Below are positions 1 through 5,821 of a stretch of 7,961 bases of DNA, in pieces. The position numbers were made by a program, and so were the translations under genes. Below the pieces are notes generated by a model. The model worked only from the letters and a program-made list of their open reading frames with translations, had not been told where the DNA came from and ran no database searches. The stretch comes from an uncultured Veillonella sp. GTDB taxonomy: Bacteria; Bacillota; Negativicutes; Veillonellales; Veillonellaceae. The DNA lies in NCBI RefSeq assembly GCF_915069625.1, contig NZ_CAJZFD010000091.1, forward strand, positions 1-7,961, read 5' to 3'. How positions within the stretch are numbered: position 1 is the first letter of the stretch; every line of letters starts with the position of its first letter.

Positions 1-823
1 ATAATTTATGACCGATTTCACCAGCACCAAGTAAGAACGCAGAACCTGCTGGATCTTTAGGATCTAGTACATATCCCATGGACACAACGCCAAGAACCGC
101 TAAGAATAGCAATATACGAACTACCGCATCTACAGTCATACCCATAAATGCTGCTCGGCGTACATCTGTCAAATGTTCTTGACCGGTAATACCCGCATCA
201 ATAAGACGATGACCGCCAGAGAATGTAATATAACCGCCTACAGTACCACCGATAAGGGTAATCGTAGCAAGCCATGGATAATGCGTTGGTGCCACTGCAT
301 GAGTAACCGCTTCAGCCACTGGTGGATTTGTAGAAAACGCTACATAAGCAATCAATACAAGCATTACCGTACCAAGAATTTTAGCGGTATTATCTAGTAC
401 ACCACCCATTTTTGGAGATGCGAATAATAGAATACCAAGGATACCACTAATAGCCGCTGCTGTCGTTGTATCAATACCAAACACTATGTTTAGACCCATG
501 GACGCGCCCCCAATATTACCAATATTAAAAGCAAGACCACCAAGGGAAATCAAGAACGCTACAAAGTAACCAAGACCTGGCAGTACTTTATTCGCAATAT
601 CTTGACCACGCATTTTAGATATGCCAATGATTGTCCACACATTAAGCTGTGCAATAATTGAAAAAATAACAGACACAATGATGGCAAACGCAAAATCTGC
701 TTTCAAATCATTCGTAAATGCCGCCGTTTGTAACATGAAGCCCGGCCCAATAGAGGACGTGGCCATCAAGAAAGCTGCCCCCAAGAGGACAGATAAACTT
801 GCTTTACCTGAAATTGGTTTCAT
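1..823 (-). CDS. NRAMP-fold membrane transporter, YcsG-like (C-terminus beyond window)
   Basis: Partial gene: 274 codons are visible from the ATG at 823-821 and the frame is still open at base 1. The start is set by GGAGG at 829-833, five bases from the ATG. The protein is strongly hydrophobic, with likely membrane segments near residues 11-35, 42-68, 83-108, 118-136, 147-164, 186-203 and 230-250, and NRAMP-like features such as MRGQDIA after segment 2. In true NRAMP metal carriers segment 1 has DPGN and segment 6 has MPH, which bind the metal. Here the equivalent places read GPGF (26-29) and TVGGY (194-198), so both metal sites appear lost. Bacillus subtilis YcsG is a similar NRAMP-like protein encoded beside a pxpA homologue. 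From that neighbourhood I infer a role in uptake of 5-oxoproline or a related substrate rather than Mn or Fe; this is not shown by the sequence. It lies downstream of pxpA on the same strand. Confidence 0.85.
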   Translation of the reverse strand, partial: MKPISGKASLSVLLGAAFLMATSSIGPGFMLQTAAFTNDLKADFAFAIIVSVIFSIIAQLNVWTIIGISKMRGQDIANKVLPGLGYFVAFLISLGGLAFNIGNIGGASMGLNIVFGIDTTTAAAISGILGILLFASPKMGGVLDNTAKILGTVMLVLIAYVAFSTNPPVAEAVTHAVAPTHYPWLATITLIGGTVGGYITFSGGHRLIDAGITGQEHLTDVRRAAFMGMTVDAVVRILLFLAVLGVVSMGYVLDPKDPAGSAFLLGAGEIGHKL

Positions 824-828
824 AAAAA

Positions 829-833
829 CCTCC
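829..833 (-). promoter_or_regulatory. Ribosome binding site of the NRAMP-like gene
   Basis: Reads GGAGG on the minus strand, five bases upstream of the ATG, and fixes the start of a gene that is cut by the window edge. Confidence 0.8.
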
Positions 834-846
834 ACACAATAACTTA

Positions 847-936
847 TTTATTAACGATCTATTATGTATTTACTACATATTTACTATTTATTACGTATTC
901 ACTATTTATTACGTATTTGCTATGTATTGCTTATTT
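847..936. repeat. AT-rich 18-bp tandem repeat between pxpA and the transporter gene
   Basis: Two adjacent copies, ACTATTTATTACGTATTC (883-900) and the same ending in T (901-918), differ by one base. Flanking units 865-882 and 919-936 keep the 18-bp period with about 13 of 18 bases matching, and 847-864 is a weaker fifth unit. The array fills most of the gap between the two genes and contains TACGTA palindromes. It has no spacers or dyad organisation of the CRISPR kind. Its role is unknown: it could be slipped-strand expansion, or it could tune the distance or RNA stability between the two cistrons. Confidence 0.75.
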
Positions 937-952
937 TATAATCGCCGTTTTA

Positions 953-1723
953 CTATTTACGGTTTTGAAAATTAGCCACTGTAACGCCAGCTTTTGTAAG
1001 GCCTTCACGAATATAATTTGTGAAAGCTATCGCTTCCGGATTATCACCGTGCACGCATACTGAATCAGCTACTATATCGATAATATTGCCTGTATTTGTG
1101 ACAACCTTACCTTTTGTAACCATCATAAGTACTCGTTCAAGAGCCTCTTGAGGGTCTTTAATGAAAGCCCCAGGTTCTGTACGAGGCACCAATGTACCTT
1201 CATCAGTATAACCGCGGTCAGCAAAGACCTCCTGAATTACAGGAATACCTCGACGCTCTGCTTCTTTAGCAATATAGCTACCGCTTAACACCATAGCTGC
1301 AATATTAGGGTTTACCGCTTGTAAGCCATCTAATACAGCATCTGCCAATGCAGGAGTGACACATGCAGTGTTATAAAAAGCACCATGTAATTTCATATGT
1401 TGTAATGTAACGCCATAGCTATCACAGAAGGCTTGCAATGCACCAACTTGATATATCATATATGCTTTAGCCTCTGCAGGATTGACTGCCATTGCTCGAC
1501 GACCAAAGCCCATTAAATCAGGATATCCAGGATGAGCCCCTACGGCTACGCCCTTCTCCTTGCACATACGAACTGTAGCATCCATAATGAGAGGATCCCC
1601 AGCATGCCATCCGCAAGCAACATTAGCACTTGTGACGTGATTTAACACTTCACTATCCATGCCTAATGTGTAGTTGCCAAAACTTTCACCTAAATCGCTA
1701 TTTAGATCTACATAATGTGACAT
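953..1723 (-). CDS. pxpA: 5-oxoprolinase (ATP-hydrolysing) subunit A, LamB/YcsF family
   Basis: Encodes 256 aa, the usual length for this family. PxpA works with PxpB and PxpC to turn 5-oxoproline (pyroglutamate, a spontaneous glutamine breakdown product) into glutamate using ATP in the cytoplasm. Family motifs in order are DLNSDLGESFG (6-16), NVACGWHAGDP (34-44), GAHPGYPDLMGFGRR (62-76), QHMKLHGAFYN (108-118), FADRGYTDEGTLVPR (167-181) and VHGDNPEA (224-231). The start is the ATG at 1723-1721, preceded by AGGGAGGAG with about seven bases between; an in-frame ATG at 1747 would place this ribosome site inside the coding region and add MKKGRRLL, which is not family-like. The NRAMP-like gene follows after 129 bp on the same strand. 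pxpB and pxpC are not in view and may lie beyond the left edge, as in related operons. Confidence 0.95.
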   Translation of the reverse strand: MSHYVDLNSDLGESFGNYTLGMDSEVLNHVTSANVACGWHAGDPLIMDATVRMCKEKGVAVGAHPGYPDLMGFGRRAMAVNPAEAKAYMIYQVGALQAFCDSYGVTLQHMKLHGAFYNTACVTPALADAVLDGLQAVNPNIAAMVLSGSYIAKEAERRGIPVIQEVFADRGYTDEGTLVPRTEPGAFIKDPQEALERVLMMVTKGKVVTNTGNIIDIVADSVCVHGDNPEAIAFTNYIREGLTKAGVTVANFQNRK

Positions 1724-1730
1724 CAATAAT

Positions 1731-1739
1731 CTCCTCCCT
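1731..1739 (-). promoter_or_regulatory. Ribosome binding site that decides the pxpA start
   Basis: Minus strand AGGGAGGAG, about seven bases from the ATG at 1723. It falls within the longer open frame beginning at 1747 and therefore argues for the shorter protein. Confidence 0.85.
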
Positions 1740-1788
1740 TTCTTCATCTCTTTTTTAAATTCTATAGAATATTGAATTTATAGATATG

Positions 1789-1818
1789 ATTATACTAAAT
1801 AAATCGATATATTAGCAA
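1789..1818 (-). promoter_or_regulatory. Predicted promoter of pxpA and the transporter gene
   Basis: Minus strand -10 TATAAT (1789-1794) and -35 TTGCTA (1813-1818, four of six to consensus), spacer 18 bp. The implied transcription start near 1782 leaves a leader of about 60 bases before pxpA. An imperfect dyad at 1761-1784 (TCTATA...TATAGA, 8 of 12 pairs) sits at the start site and could be a repressor site. Confidence 0.55.
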
Positions 1819-1882
1819 TGATTTTTATCATATATACAAAATTTCTTTATTAATACACATATTAAAATGCATATTAGGACAC

Positions 1883-1914
1883 AAAAAAGCATCCCACATA
1901 ATGTGGGATGCTTT
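1883..1914 (-). terminator. Intrinsic terminator of clpL
   Basis: A perfect dyad centred at 1900: GCATCCCACAT (1889-1899) pairs with ATGTGGGATGC (1901-1911) and extends by three A-T pairs each side. On the minus strand it is followed by six T (1883-1888), about 80 bp after the clpL stop. The plus-strand tail is only TTTC, so its main direction is minus. It separates clpL from the pxpA promoter. Confidence 0.9.
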
Positions 1915-1994
1915 CAGTATCAATAGGTCTATCATTAGTTTGTGTATGGAGAGAGTTGTAAGGGATTCATTAATTAGTGTCGATAGCCTATCGA

Positions 1995-4199
1995 TTATTT
2001 ATTATCCTTGGATGCAGCATCATCATCTTGTTTGCTGTCGTCTGCAGCTTTATCATCTGCAGATTTATCATCAGATGTATTAGCAGCATCTTTGTCACTA
2101 ATTACAATATGACCATCTACAACATCAGCAAGCAAGTGTTTTGCATCGATGTGATCCAAGTAGAAGTCAGTTACATTATCGCGGATTTCAGATTCGATAA
2201 CACGACGTAATGGACGAGCGCCCATAGTTTTATCGTAACCTTGTTCCATCAACAATTCTTTAGCTGCTTCAGTTACATCAAGAGTAATTTCTTTTTTAGC
2301 TAAAGTTTTATTAACTTGATCAAGCATCAAATCTACGATTTGTTTCAAATCTTCTTTTTTCAATTGGTTGAATTCGATAACAGCATTGAAACGGTTCAAG
2401 AATTCTGGACGGAAGAATGGAGCAATACGATCCATTACATCTACTTTGTTTTCATCGTCCTTATCTTGACCATAGCCAAAGCCTGCATTAGATGTAGCAA
2501 TGATAACAGTATTTTTGAAGTTTACGGTGTTACCTTGACCATCTGTTAAGCGACCATCATCTAACACTTGAAGAAGTAATGTAATAACTTGAGGGTCTGC
2601 TTTTTCGATTTCGTCGAACAATACGATGGAGTAAGGGTTACGACGAACACGTTCAGTCAATGTGTTGGAGTTATCTTCGTAACCAACATAACCAGCTGTA
2701 GCACCAATCAATTTGGAAACTGCTGTGCGATCACTGTATTCGGACATATCCAAGCGGATGATAGCATCTTTGTTACCGAACATATCAAGTGCTAATTGTT
2801 TAGCCAATTCTGTTTTACCAACACCAGTAGGACCTACGAATAAGAAGCTACCGATTGGACGGTTACCTTCGTCAAAGCCTGCACGGTTACGACGGATTGC
2901 TTTAGATACAGCTTCTACTGCTTTATCTTGACCGATGACATGAGCTTGTAGACGAGATTTCATGTCTTTCAAGCGTTCAATATCAGATGCACCCATTTGA
3001 GATACAGGGATACCAGTCATTCTTTCAACCGCTTCTGCTACATCGTTAACTTGAGCCACAACCTTTTGGTTTTCAGTGTGATTATCGATTTCTTCTTGTA
3101 ATTTTTGAATACGCATTTTTTCATTAATAGCGGATTCGTAATCTTCTTTTTGAGCAAACTCTTCTTGTTTTGCCTTAGCTTCTGCAATATCTGCTTCTAA
3201 TGTTTTGATATCAGTTACAGGATGTTGGGAAGCCAAGTGAGCTGCTGTTACATCGATCAAGTCGATAGCTTTATCTGGTAAGCTACGTTGAGGAATGTAT
3301 TGTACGGAATAATCTACAGCTGCTTTCAACACGGCATCTGGCAATTCGATATTATGATGCGCTTCATACAATGGACGAATGCCTTGTAAAATTTTGAAAG
3401 TATCTTCTGGAGATGGTGCATTTACCTTAACTTCATTGAAACGACGAGCAAGAGCTGCGTTTTTCATGATTGTGTTACGGTATTCATCTTGTGTTGTAGC
3501 ACCGATAACAGTCATTTCACCACGGGACAAAGCAGGTTTCAAGATATCTGCTAAACCTTTAGAACCTTGACCATCACCTGTGGAACCAGCGCCCAAGATT
3601 TGGTGAATTTCGTCGAAGAACAAGATAATGTTACCAGCAGCCTTAACCTCTTTGATAAGGTTTTGGATATTTTCTTCGAAGGAACCACGATATTGAGTAC
3701 CAGCTTCCAAACCGGAAATATCGATGGAAATAATTTCTTTATTTTTAATAGCTGCAGGAACATCGCCATTGACGATAGCTTGTGCCAAGCCTTCTACTAC
3801 AGCTGTTTTACCAACACCAGCATCACCTACGAGTACAGGATTGTTTTTAGTACGACGTGCTAAGATTTCTGCTGTTTCTTGGATTTCTTTATTACGACCA
3901 ATAACAGGATCGAGTTTACCATCACGAGCTTGTTGCGTTAAGTTTGTACCTAACTTAGCAAGGATACCATCTTGTTTCATTTTACCTTGTTGTGCAGCTT
4001 GAGCAGCTTGTATTTCTTCATTAGAAGGTAAACGACCAGTTTGACGATAGAAAGCAAACTCTTCGGGAGTTACTTCACGACCATTAATTTTATAACGACG
4101 GTTTTCTGTGGAATAACCACCCATGTTACCCATCAATTGATTGAACAAATCATTCATGCTACCGAAATCGCTACCAAAGTTATTGAAGTTGTTGTTCAT
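1995..4199 (-). CDS. clpL: ClpL-type AAA+ heat-shock unfoldase/disaggregase
   Basis: 734 aa Hsp100 protein with two ATPase modules, expected to unfold or resolubilise aggregated proteins in the cytoplasm. It lacks the Clp N-domain and begins with an N/F/G/M-rich segment followed by [20 protein letters not shown] (35-54), a ClpL hallmark. Module 1: Walker A GDAGVGKT (125-132), Walker B LFFDE (193-197), ARRF arginine finger (251-254). A short helical middle segment (about 335-375) carries the UVR-like [20 protein letters not shown]. Module 2: GPTGVGKT (456-463), Walker B IVLFDE (525-530), sensor 1 ATSNAG (568-573), sensor 2 GARPLRR (660-666). I see no IGF/VGF-type ClpP loop in the stretch after TSNAGFGYG, which fits the ClpP-independent ClpL family. 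Odd feature: residues 701-734 form a D/K/A/S-rich acidic tail. The ATG at 4199-4197 is preceded by GAGGT at 4207-4211. Divergent from the toxin cassette, with CtsR-like heptads over its promoter. ClpE is the main alternative, but the Zn-finger start is absent. Confidence 0.9.
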   Translation of the reverse strand: MNNNFNNFGSDFGSMNDLFNQLMGNMGGYSTENRRYKINGREVTPEEFAFYRQTGRLPSNEEIQAAQAAQQGKMKQDGILAKLGTNLTQQARDGKLDPVIGRNKEIQETAEILARRTKNNPVLVGDAGVGKTAVVEGLAQAIVNGDVPAAIKNKEIISIDISGLEAGTQYRGSFEENIQNLIKEVKAAGNIILFFDEIHQILGAGSTGDGQGSKGLADILKPALSRGEMTVIGATTQDEYRNTIMKNAALARRFNEVKVNAPSPEDTFKILQGIRPLYEAHHNIELPDAVLKAAVDYSVQYIPQRSLPDKAIDLIDVTAAHLASQHPVTDIKTLEADIAEAKAKQEEFAQKEDYESAINEKMRIQKLQEEIDNHTENQKVVAQVNDVAEAVERMTGIPVSQMGASDIERLKDMKSRLQAHVIGQDKAVEAVSKAIRRNRAGFDEGNRPIGSFLFVGPTGVGKTELAKQLALDMFGNKDAIIRLDMSEYSDRTAVSKLIGATAGYVGYEDNSNTLTERVRRNPYSIVLFDEIEKADPQVITLLLQVLDDGRLTDGQGNTVNFKNTVIIATSNAGFGYGQDKDDENKVDVMDRIAPFFRPEFLNRFNAVIEFNQLKKEDLKQIVDLMLDQVNKTLAKKEITLDVTEAAKELLMEQGYDKTMGARPLRRVIESEIRDNVTDFYLDHIDAKHLLADVVDGHIVISDKDAANTSDDKSADDKAADDSKQDDDAASKDNK

Positions 4200-4206
4200 A
4201 TAAATT

Positions 4207-4211
4207 ACCTC
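4207..4211 (-). promoter_or_regulatory. Ribosome binding site of clpL
   Basis: Minus strand GAGGT, within AGTGAGGTAA, seven bases from the ATG at 4199. Confidence 0.75.
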
Positions 4212-4299
4212 ACTTTTTTACTACAAGTATATCTGTTTGACTTTTTAAGTCTGTTTAATTTCTTGCTTTATTTCTAGGTTTCTTCAACCTTATGACATT

Positions 4300-4328
4300 A
4301 TAATAATCTGATTAAGTCAAAAAGTCAA
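4300..4328 (-). promoter_or_regulatory. Predicted clpL promoter
   Basis: Minus strand -35 TTGACT (4323-4328, five of six) and -10 TATTAT (4300-4305, five of six), spacer 17 bp. A perfect TATAAT three bases further on (4297-4302) would need a 20-bp spacer. The -35 is itself part of a heptad repeat (AGTCAAT on plus), so a protein bound to the heptads would block RNA polymerase directly. The leader is about 95 bases. Confidence 0.65.
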
Positions 4329-4363
4329 TAGGTCAAAGTAAAAATTTTTGACTTTTTTTGACT
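4315..4363. promoter_or_regulatory. CtsR-like operator cluster over the clpL promoter
   Basis: On the plus strand AGTCAAA (4315-4321), AGTCAAT (4323-4329) and GGTCAAA (4331-4337) form a direct repeat of period 8. On the minus strand AGTCAAAAAAAGTCAAA (4347-4363) is two heptads separated by three bases, an exact fit to the known CtsR operator form RGTCAAA-NAN-RGTCAAA. CtsR is the Firmicute repressor of clp genes, and clpL genes of streptococci and lactobacilli are in its regulon. The period-8 triplet does not have classical CtsR spacing, so its reader is less certain. A further single heptad lies in the clpL leader at 4236-4242. Confidence 0.7.
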
Positions 4364-4466
4364 TTTATTTTAACTAATTTGATTTATGTGGCAAGAATAC
4401 AGATAAATACTGGGTTTATAGTGAGTAATCAATTTTGAACTTTTGAATTATTTCTTATAAATAAGA

Positions 4467-4496
4467 TTGTTTATATTGATTTATTCCCTATATAAT
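4467..4496 (+). promoter_or_regulatory. Predicted promoter of the toxin cassette
   Basis: -10 TATAAT (4491-4496, perfect) and a weak -35 TTGTTT (4467-4472), spacer 18 bp. The implied start near 4503 gives a leader of about 55 bases. This leader carries two exact heptads, at 4506-4512 and 4530-4536. Confidence 0.5.
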
Positions 4497-4505
4497 AGAT
4501 ATAAA

Positions 4506-4536
4506 AGTCAAATATATAAGAAATACAAAAGTCAAA
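4506..4536 (+). promoter_or_regulatory. AGTCAAA heptad pair in the toxin-cassette leader
   Basis: AGTCAAA at 4506-4512 and at 4530-4536, same orientation, starts 24 bases apart, just downstream of the predicted transcription start. They match the half-site found at the clpL promoter. The spacing is not the ten-base CtsR period, so repression here is a suggestion only. Confidence 0.45.
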
Positions 4537-4544
4537 ATACAGTA

Positions 4545-4550
4545 AAGGAG
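4545..4550 (+). promoter_or_regulatory. Ribosome binding site of the 53-aa gene
   Basis: AAGGAG, eight bases before the ATG at 4559. It supports translation of a gene too short to be called by size alone. The overlapping toxin gene has only weak GAG/AAGG matches before its own start, which suggests coupled translation. Confidence 0.75.
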
Positions 4551-4558
4551 TTTAATCT

Positions 4559-4720
4559 ATGATGCCAAAAGATCAGAAAATTGCCGACCACCAAATAAGC
4601 CATGAATCCTCTATCATTACCAGTGATAGTAACAAAGATTTAAAAAAGAGGATACAAGACATCTCACAACAAGTATTAAAACGTAATTATGAACTATATA
4701 AGGCATTAGAGAATAAATGA
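4559..4720 (+). CDS. 53-aa putative antitoxin of the Doc-type toxin
   Basis: Small ORF starting MMPKDQKIADHQ with a good ribosome site, ending TGA at 4718-4720 and overlapping the toxin start by ATGA (4717-4720). The N-terminal half is polar and probably unstructured (S/T/D/N-rich, 14-27). Residues 26-53 look like one charged amphipathic helix with regularly spaced I/V/L/Y. No Phd/YefM DNA-binding domain is visible, and the protein is shorter than Phd (about 73 aa). By position, overlap and size it is the expected antitoxin; this is inference, since I recognise no family. The C-terminal helix may occupy the toxin groove, as the C-terminus of Phd does with Doc. With no DNA-binding domain it would not autoregulate like Phd, which raises the question of what reads the AGTCAAA sites upstream. 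An alternative is that only its translation matters, as a leader for the toxin. Confidence 0.7.
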   Translation: MMPKDQKIADHQISHESSIITSDSNKDLKKRIQDISQQVLKRNYELYKALENK

Positions 4721-5121
4721 GTACATCTAACATTCAATTCACCGTACAGGATATCTATGAACTCCATATTCAATTAGAGAAAACCTTTATCCTCTCCTCC
4801 GGCATACGAGACAAAAATCTTTTAGCGTCAGCTGTAAATACCCCATTTCAAACCTTTATGGGAAACGACTTATATCCAACTATCTATGATAAAGCAGCAC
4901 AGTTATGCTATGGTATCGCCAATAATCATCCTTTTACAGATGGCAATAAGCGAACCGCACTACACAGTATGTATGTGTATCTTATTATTAATGGATTTGA
5001 TATTACTGCTTCACAACAAGAAGTTGAAAACCTAATTATCAATGTAGCCGCAGGAAATATGACAAATATAGAACTCGCACAGTGGATAAGAGATAATACT
5101 ATAGAGCTAGATAAACTTTAA
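4717..5121 (+). CDS. doc: Doc-type Fic-fold toxin
   Basis: 134 aa, close to the usual Doc length (about 126). The Fic motif is HPFTDGNKRTAL at 71-82: H71 is the catalytic base position, with D75, N77 and R79. K78 replaces the glycine of AMP-transferring Fic enzymes, and L82 stands where those enzymes have a second arginine. This is the Doc signature. Phage P1 Doc phosphorylates elongation factor EF-Tu and stops translation; the same reaction is inferred here. The N-terminal part (TVQDIYELHIQLEKTF, then SSGIRDKNLLASAV, 27-40) also matches the family. It overlaps the upstream 53-aa gene by 4 bp. The cassette looks more A+T-rich than clpL, and it is the only plus-strand unit among minus-strand genes, which hints at acquisition. 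All key residues are present, so it is probably active. Annotators may also call it 'death-on-curing family'. Confidence 0.9.
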   Translation: MSTSNIQFTVQDIYELHIQLEKTFILSSGIRDKNLLASAVNTPFQTFMGNDLYPTIYDKAAQLCYGIANNHPFTDGNKRTALHSMYVYLIINGFDITASQQEVENLIINVAAGNMTNIELAQWIRDNTIELDKL

Positions 5122-5159
5122 ATTTACAGAATAACTACAGATTTATAATTCATAATAGC

Positions 5160-5200
5160 AAAAAAGCGGATAGCTCATTACGAGCTATCCGCTTATTTCT
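5160..5200. terminator. Two-way terminator between the toxin gene and the tRNA genes
   Basis: A 13-bp perfect stem, AAGCGGATAGCTC (5164-5176) with GAGCTATCCGCTT (5182-5194), and a five-base loop. The minus-strand transcript continues into six T (5160-5165), a strong signal that ends tRNA-Arg transcription eight to ten bases after its 3' end. The plus-strand tail ATTTCTTT is weaker but would protect the tRNA genes from antisense reading by the toxin cassette. Confidence 0.9.
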
Positions 5201-5201
5201 T

Positions 5202-5278
<77 letters not shown>

Positions 5279-5312
5279 ATGTGGATTACCTATATATGTA
5301 ATTATCTATTAT

Positions 5313-5341
5313 AGTATAAATTATGTACTATATATCGTCAA
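5313..5341 (-). promoter_or_regulatory. Predicted promoter of tRNA-Arg
   Basis: Minus strand -35 TTGACG (5336-5341) and -10 TATACT (5313-5318), each five of six to consensus, spacer 17 bp. It lies about 35 bp upstream of tRNA-Arg, between tRNA-Gly and tRNA-Arg. Confidence 0.7.
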
Positions 5342-5375
5342 TATTACGTTTTACCCTAAAAAAGGCAAAAAAAAA

Positions 5376-5449
5376 TGGAGCGGGTGAAGGGAATCGAACC
5401 CTCGCGACCAGCTTGGAAGGCTGGGGCTCTACCATTGAGCTACACCCGC
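5376..5449 (-). tRNA. tRNA-Gly (anticodon TCC)
   Basis: 74 nt including encoded CCA (5376-5378). The acceptor GCGGGTG pairs fully with CACCCGC and the discriminator is T. The anticodon stem CCAGC/GCTGG holds loop CTTCCAA, with anticodon TCC at 5415-5417. On the minus strand nine T follow the CCA directly (5367-5375), which may end the Pro-Gly transcript. It lies 11 bases after tRNA-Pro. Confidence 0.97.
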
Positions 5450-5460
5450 AAATAAAAAAA

Positions 5461-5537
5461 TGGTCGGAGCAGCAGGATTCGAACCTGCGACCCCCTGGTC
5501 CCAAGCCAGGTGCGCTACCAAACTGCGCTATGCCCCG
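5461..5537 (-). tRNA. tRNA-Pro (anticodon TGG)
   Basis: 77 nt including encoded CCA (5461-5463). The acceptor CGGGGCA pairs with TGCTCCG, with the C1-G72 start typical of proline tRNAs. Loop CTTGGGA gives anticodon TGG at 5501-5503. The T arm is GCAGG-TTCGAAT-CCTGC. It is the first gene of the Pro-Gly transcript. Confidence 0.97.
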
Positions 5538-5554
5538 TCATTAATTACTTGCTA

Positions 5555-5583
5555 ATTATAGCAAACCTGGTAGTTGATGTCAA
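5555..5583 (-). promoter_or_regulatory. Consensus promoter of tRNA-Pro/tRNA-Gly
   Basis: Minus strand TTGACA (5578-5583) and TATAAT (5555-5560) with a 17-bp spacer, matching the sigma-A consensus at all twelve positions. The expected start near 5548 leaves a leader of about 11 bases before the tRNA. Confidence 0.92.
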
Positions 5584-5715
5584 CCACTACTCTTGCTGAG
5601 TTTTTTACTCTTTTGAGTATCGCTCTGCAACGAAAATTATTATATCATCGATACAAAATAGTGACAAGTACTTTTTTACAACTTCATTAATTTTTTAAAT
5701 TTTATTAGTTTATAT
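5584..5715. other. Gene-free AT-rich spacer between the tRNA promoter and the malic-enzyme terminator
   Basis: No coding frame or RNA gene is supported here. The only structure noted is a small dyad TACTC-TTTT-GAGTA (5606-5619) upstream of the tRNA-Pro -35, and a loose direct echo of ACTCTT around it (5588-5615). Confidence 0.5.
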
Positions 5716-5747
5716 GAAAAAACATGCACCTCTTTCGAGATGCATGT
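5716..5747 (-). terminator. Intrinsic terminator of the malic enzyme gene
   Basis: As minus-strand RNA, an 11-bp stem (5722-5732 with 5737-5747) closes a GAAA tetraloop and is followed by TTTTTTC. The one non-Watson-Crick position is a tolerated U-G pair on the minus strand but a C-A mismatch on the plus strand, which supports minus-strand use. It lies about 75 bp past the malic-enzyme stop. Confidence 0.88.
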
Positions 5748-5821
5748 CATTATAGTTTATATTATCTTACCGAGTTCTTAAATAGCTATTAAGCCATTAA
5801 AGTAAGACTATTACCTATTTA

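Noticed and set aside
847..936. CRISPR array
   Set aside because: The units are contiguous 18-mers without unique spacers and no cas genes are present.
1724..1747. Longer pxpA start at 1747 adding eight residues (MKKGRRLL)
   Set aside because: The strong ribosome site AGGGAGGAG lies inside this extension, and the protein family begins at MSHYVDLNSDLGE.
1818..1831. ATGAT-TTTT-ATCAT as a Fur or PerR box near the pxpA promoter
   Set aside because: Only five-base arms with a four-base spacer; it does not fit the 7-1-7 form of either box.
2316..4277. Several plus-strand open frames of 60-98 codons over clpL
   Set aside because: They lie antisense to a strongly conserved protein, have no ribosome sites and no recognisable domains.
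4697..4717. YxxxEN at the end of the 53-aa protein as a Fic class I inhibitory motif
   Set aside because: The motif needs Ser or Thr first, and the toxin lacks the second arginine (L82 in its place) that the inhibitory Glu would contact.
5323..5544. Plus-strand 73-codon open frame
   Set aside because: It runs antisense through tRNA-Gly and tRNA-Pro, so it is not a real gene.
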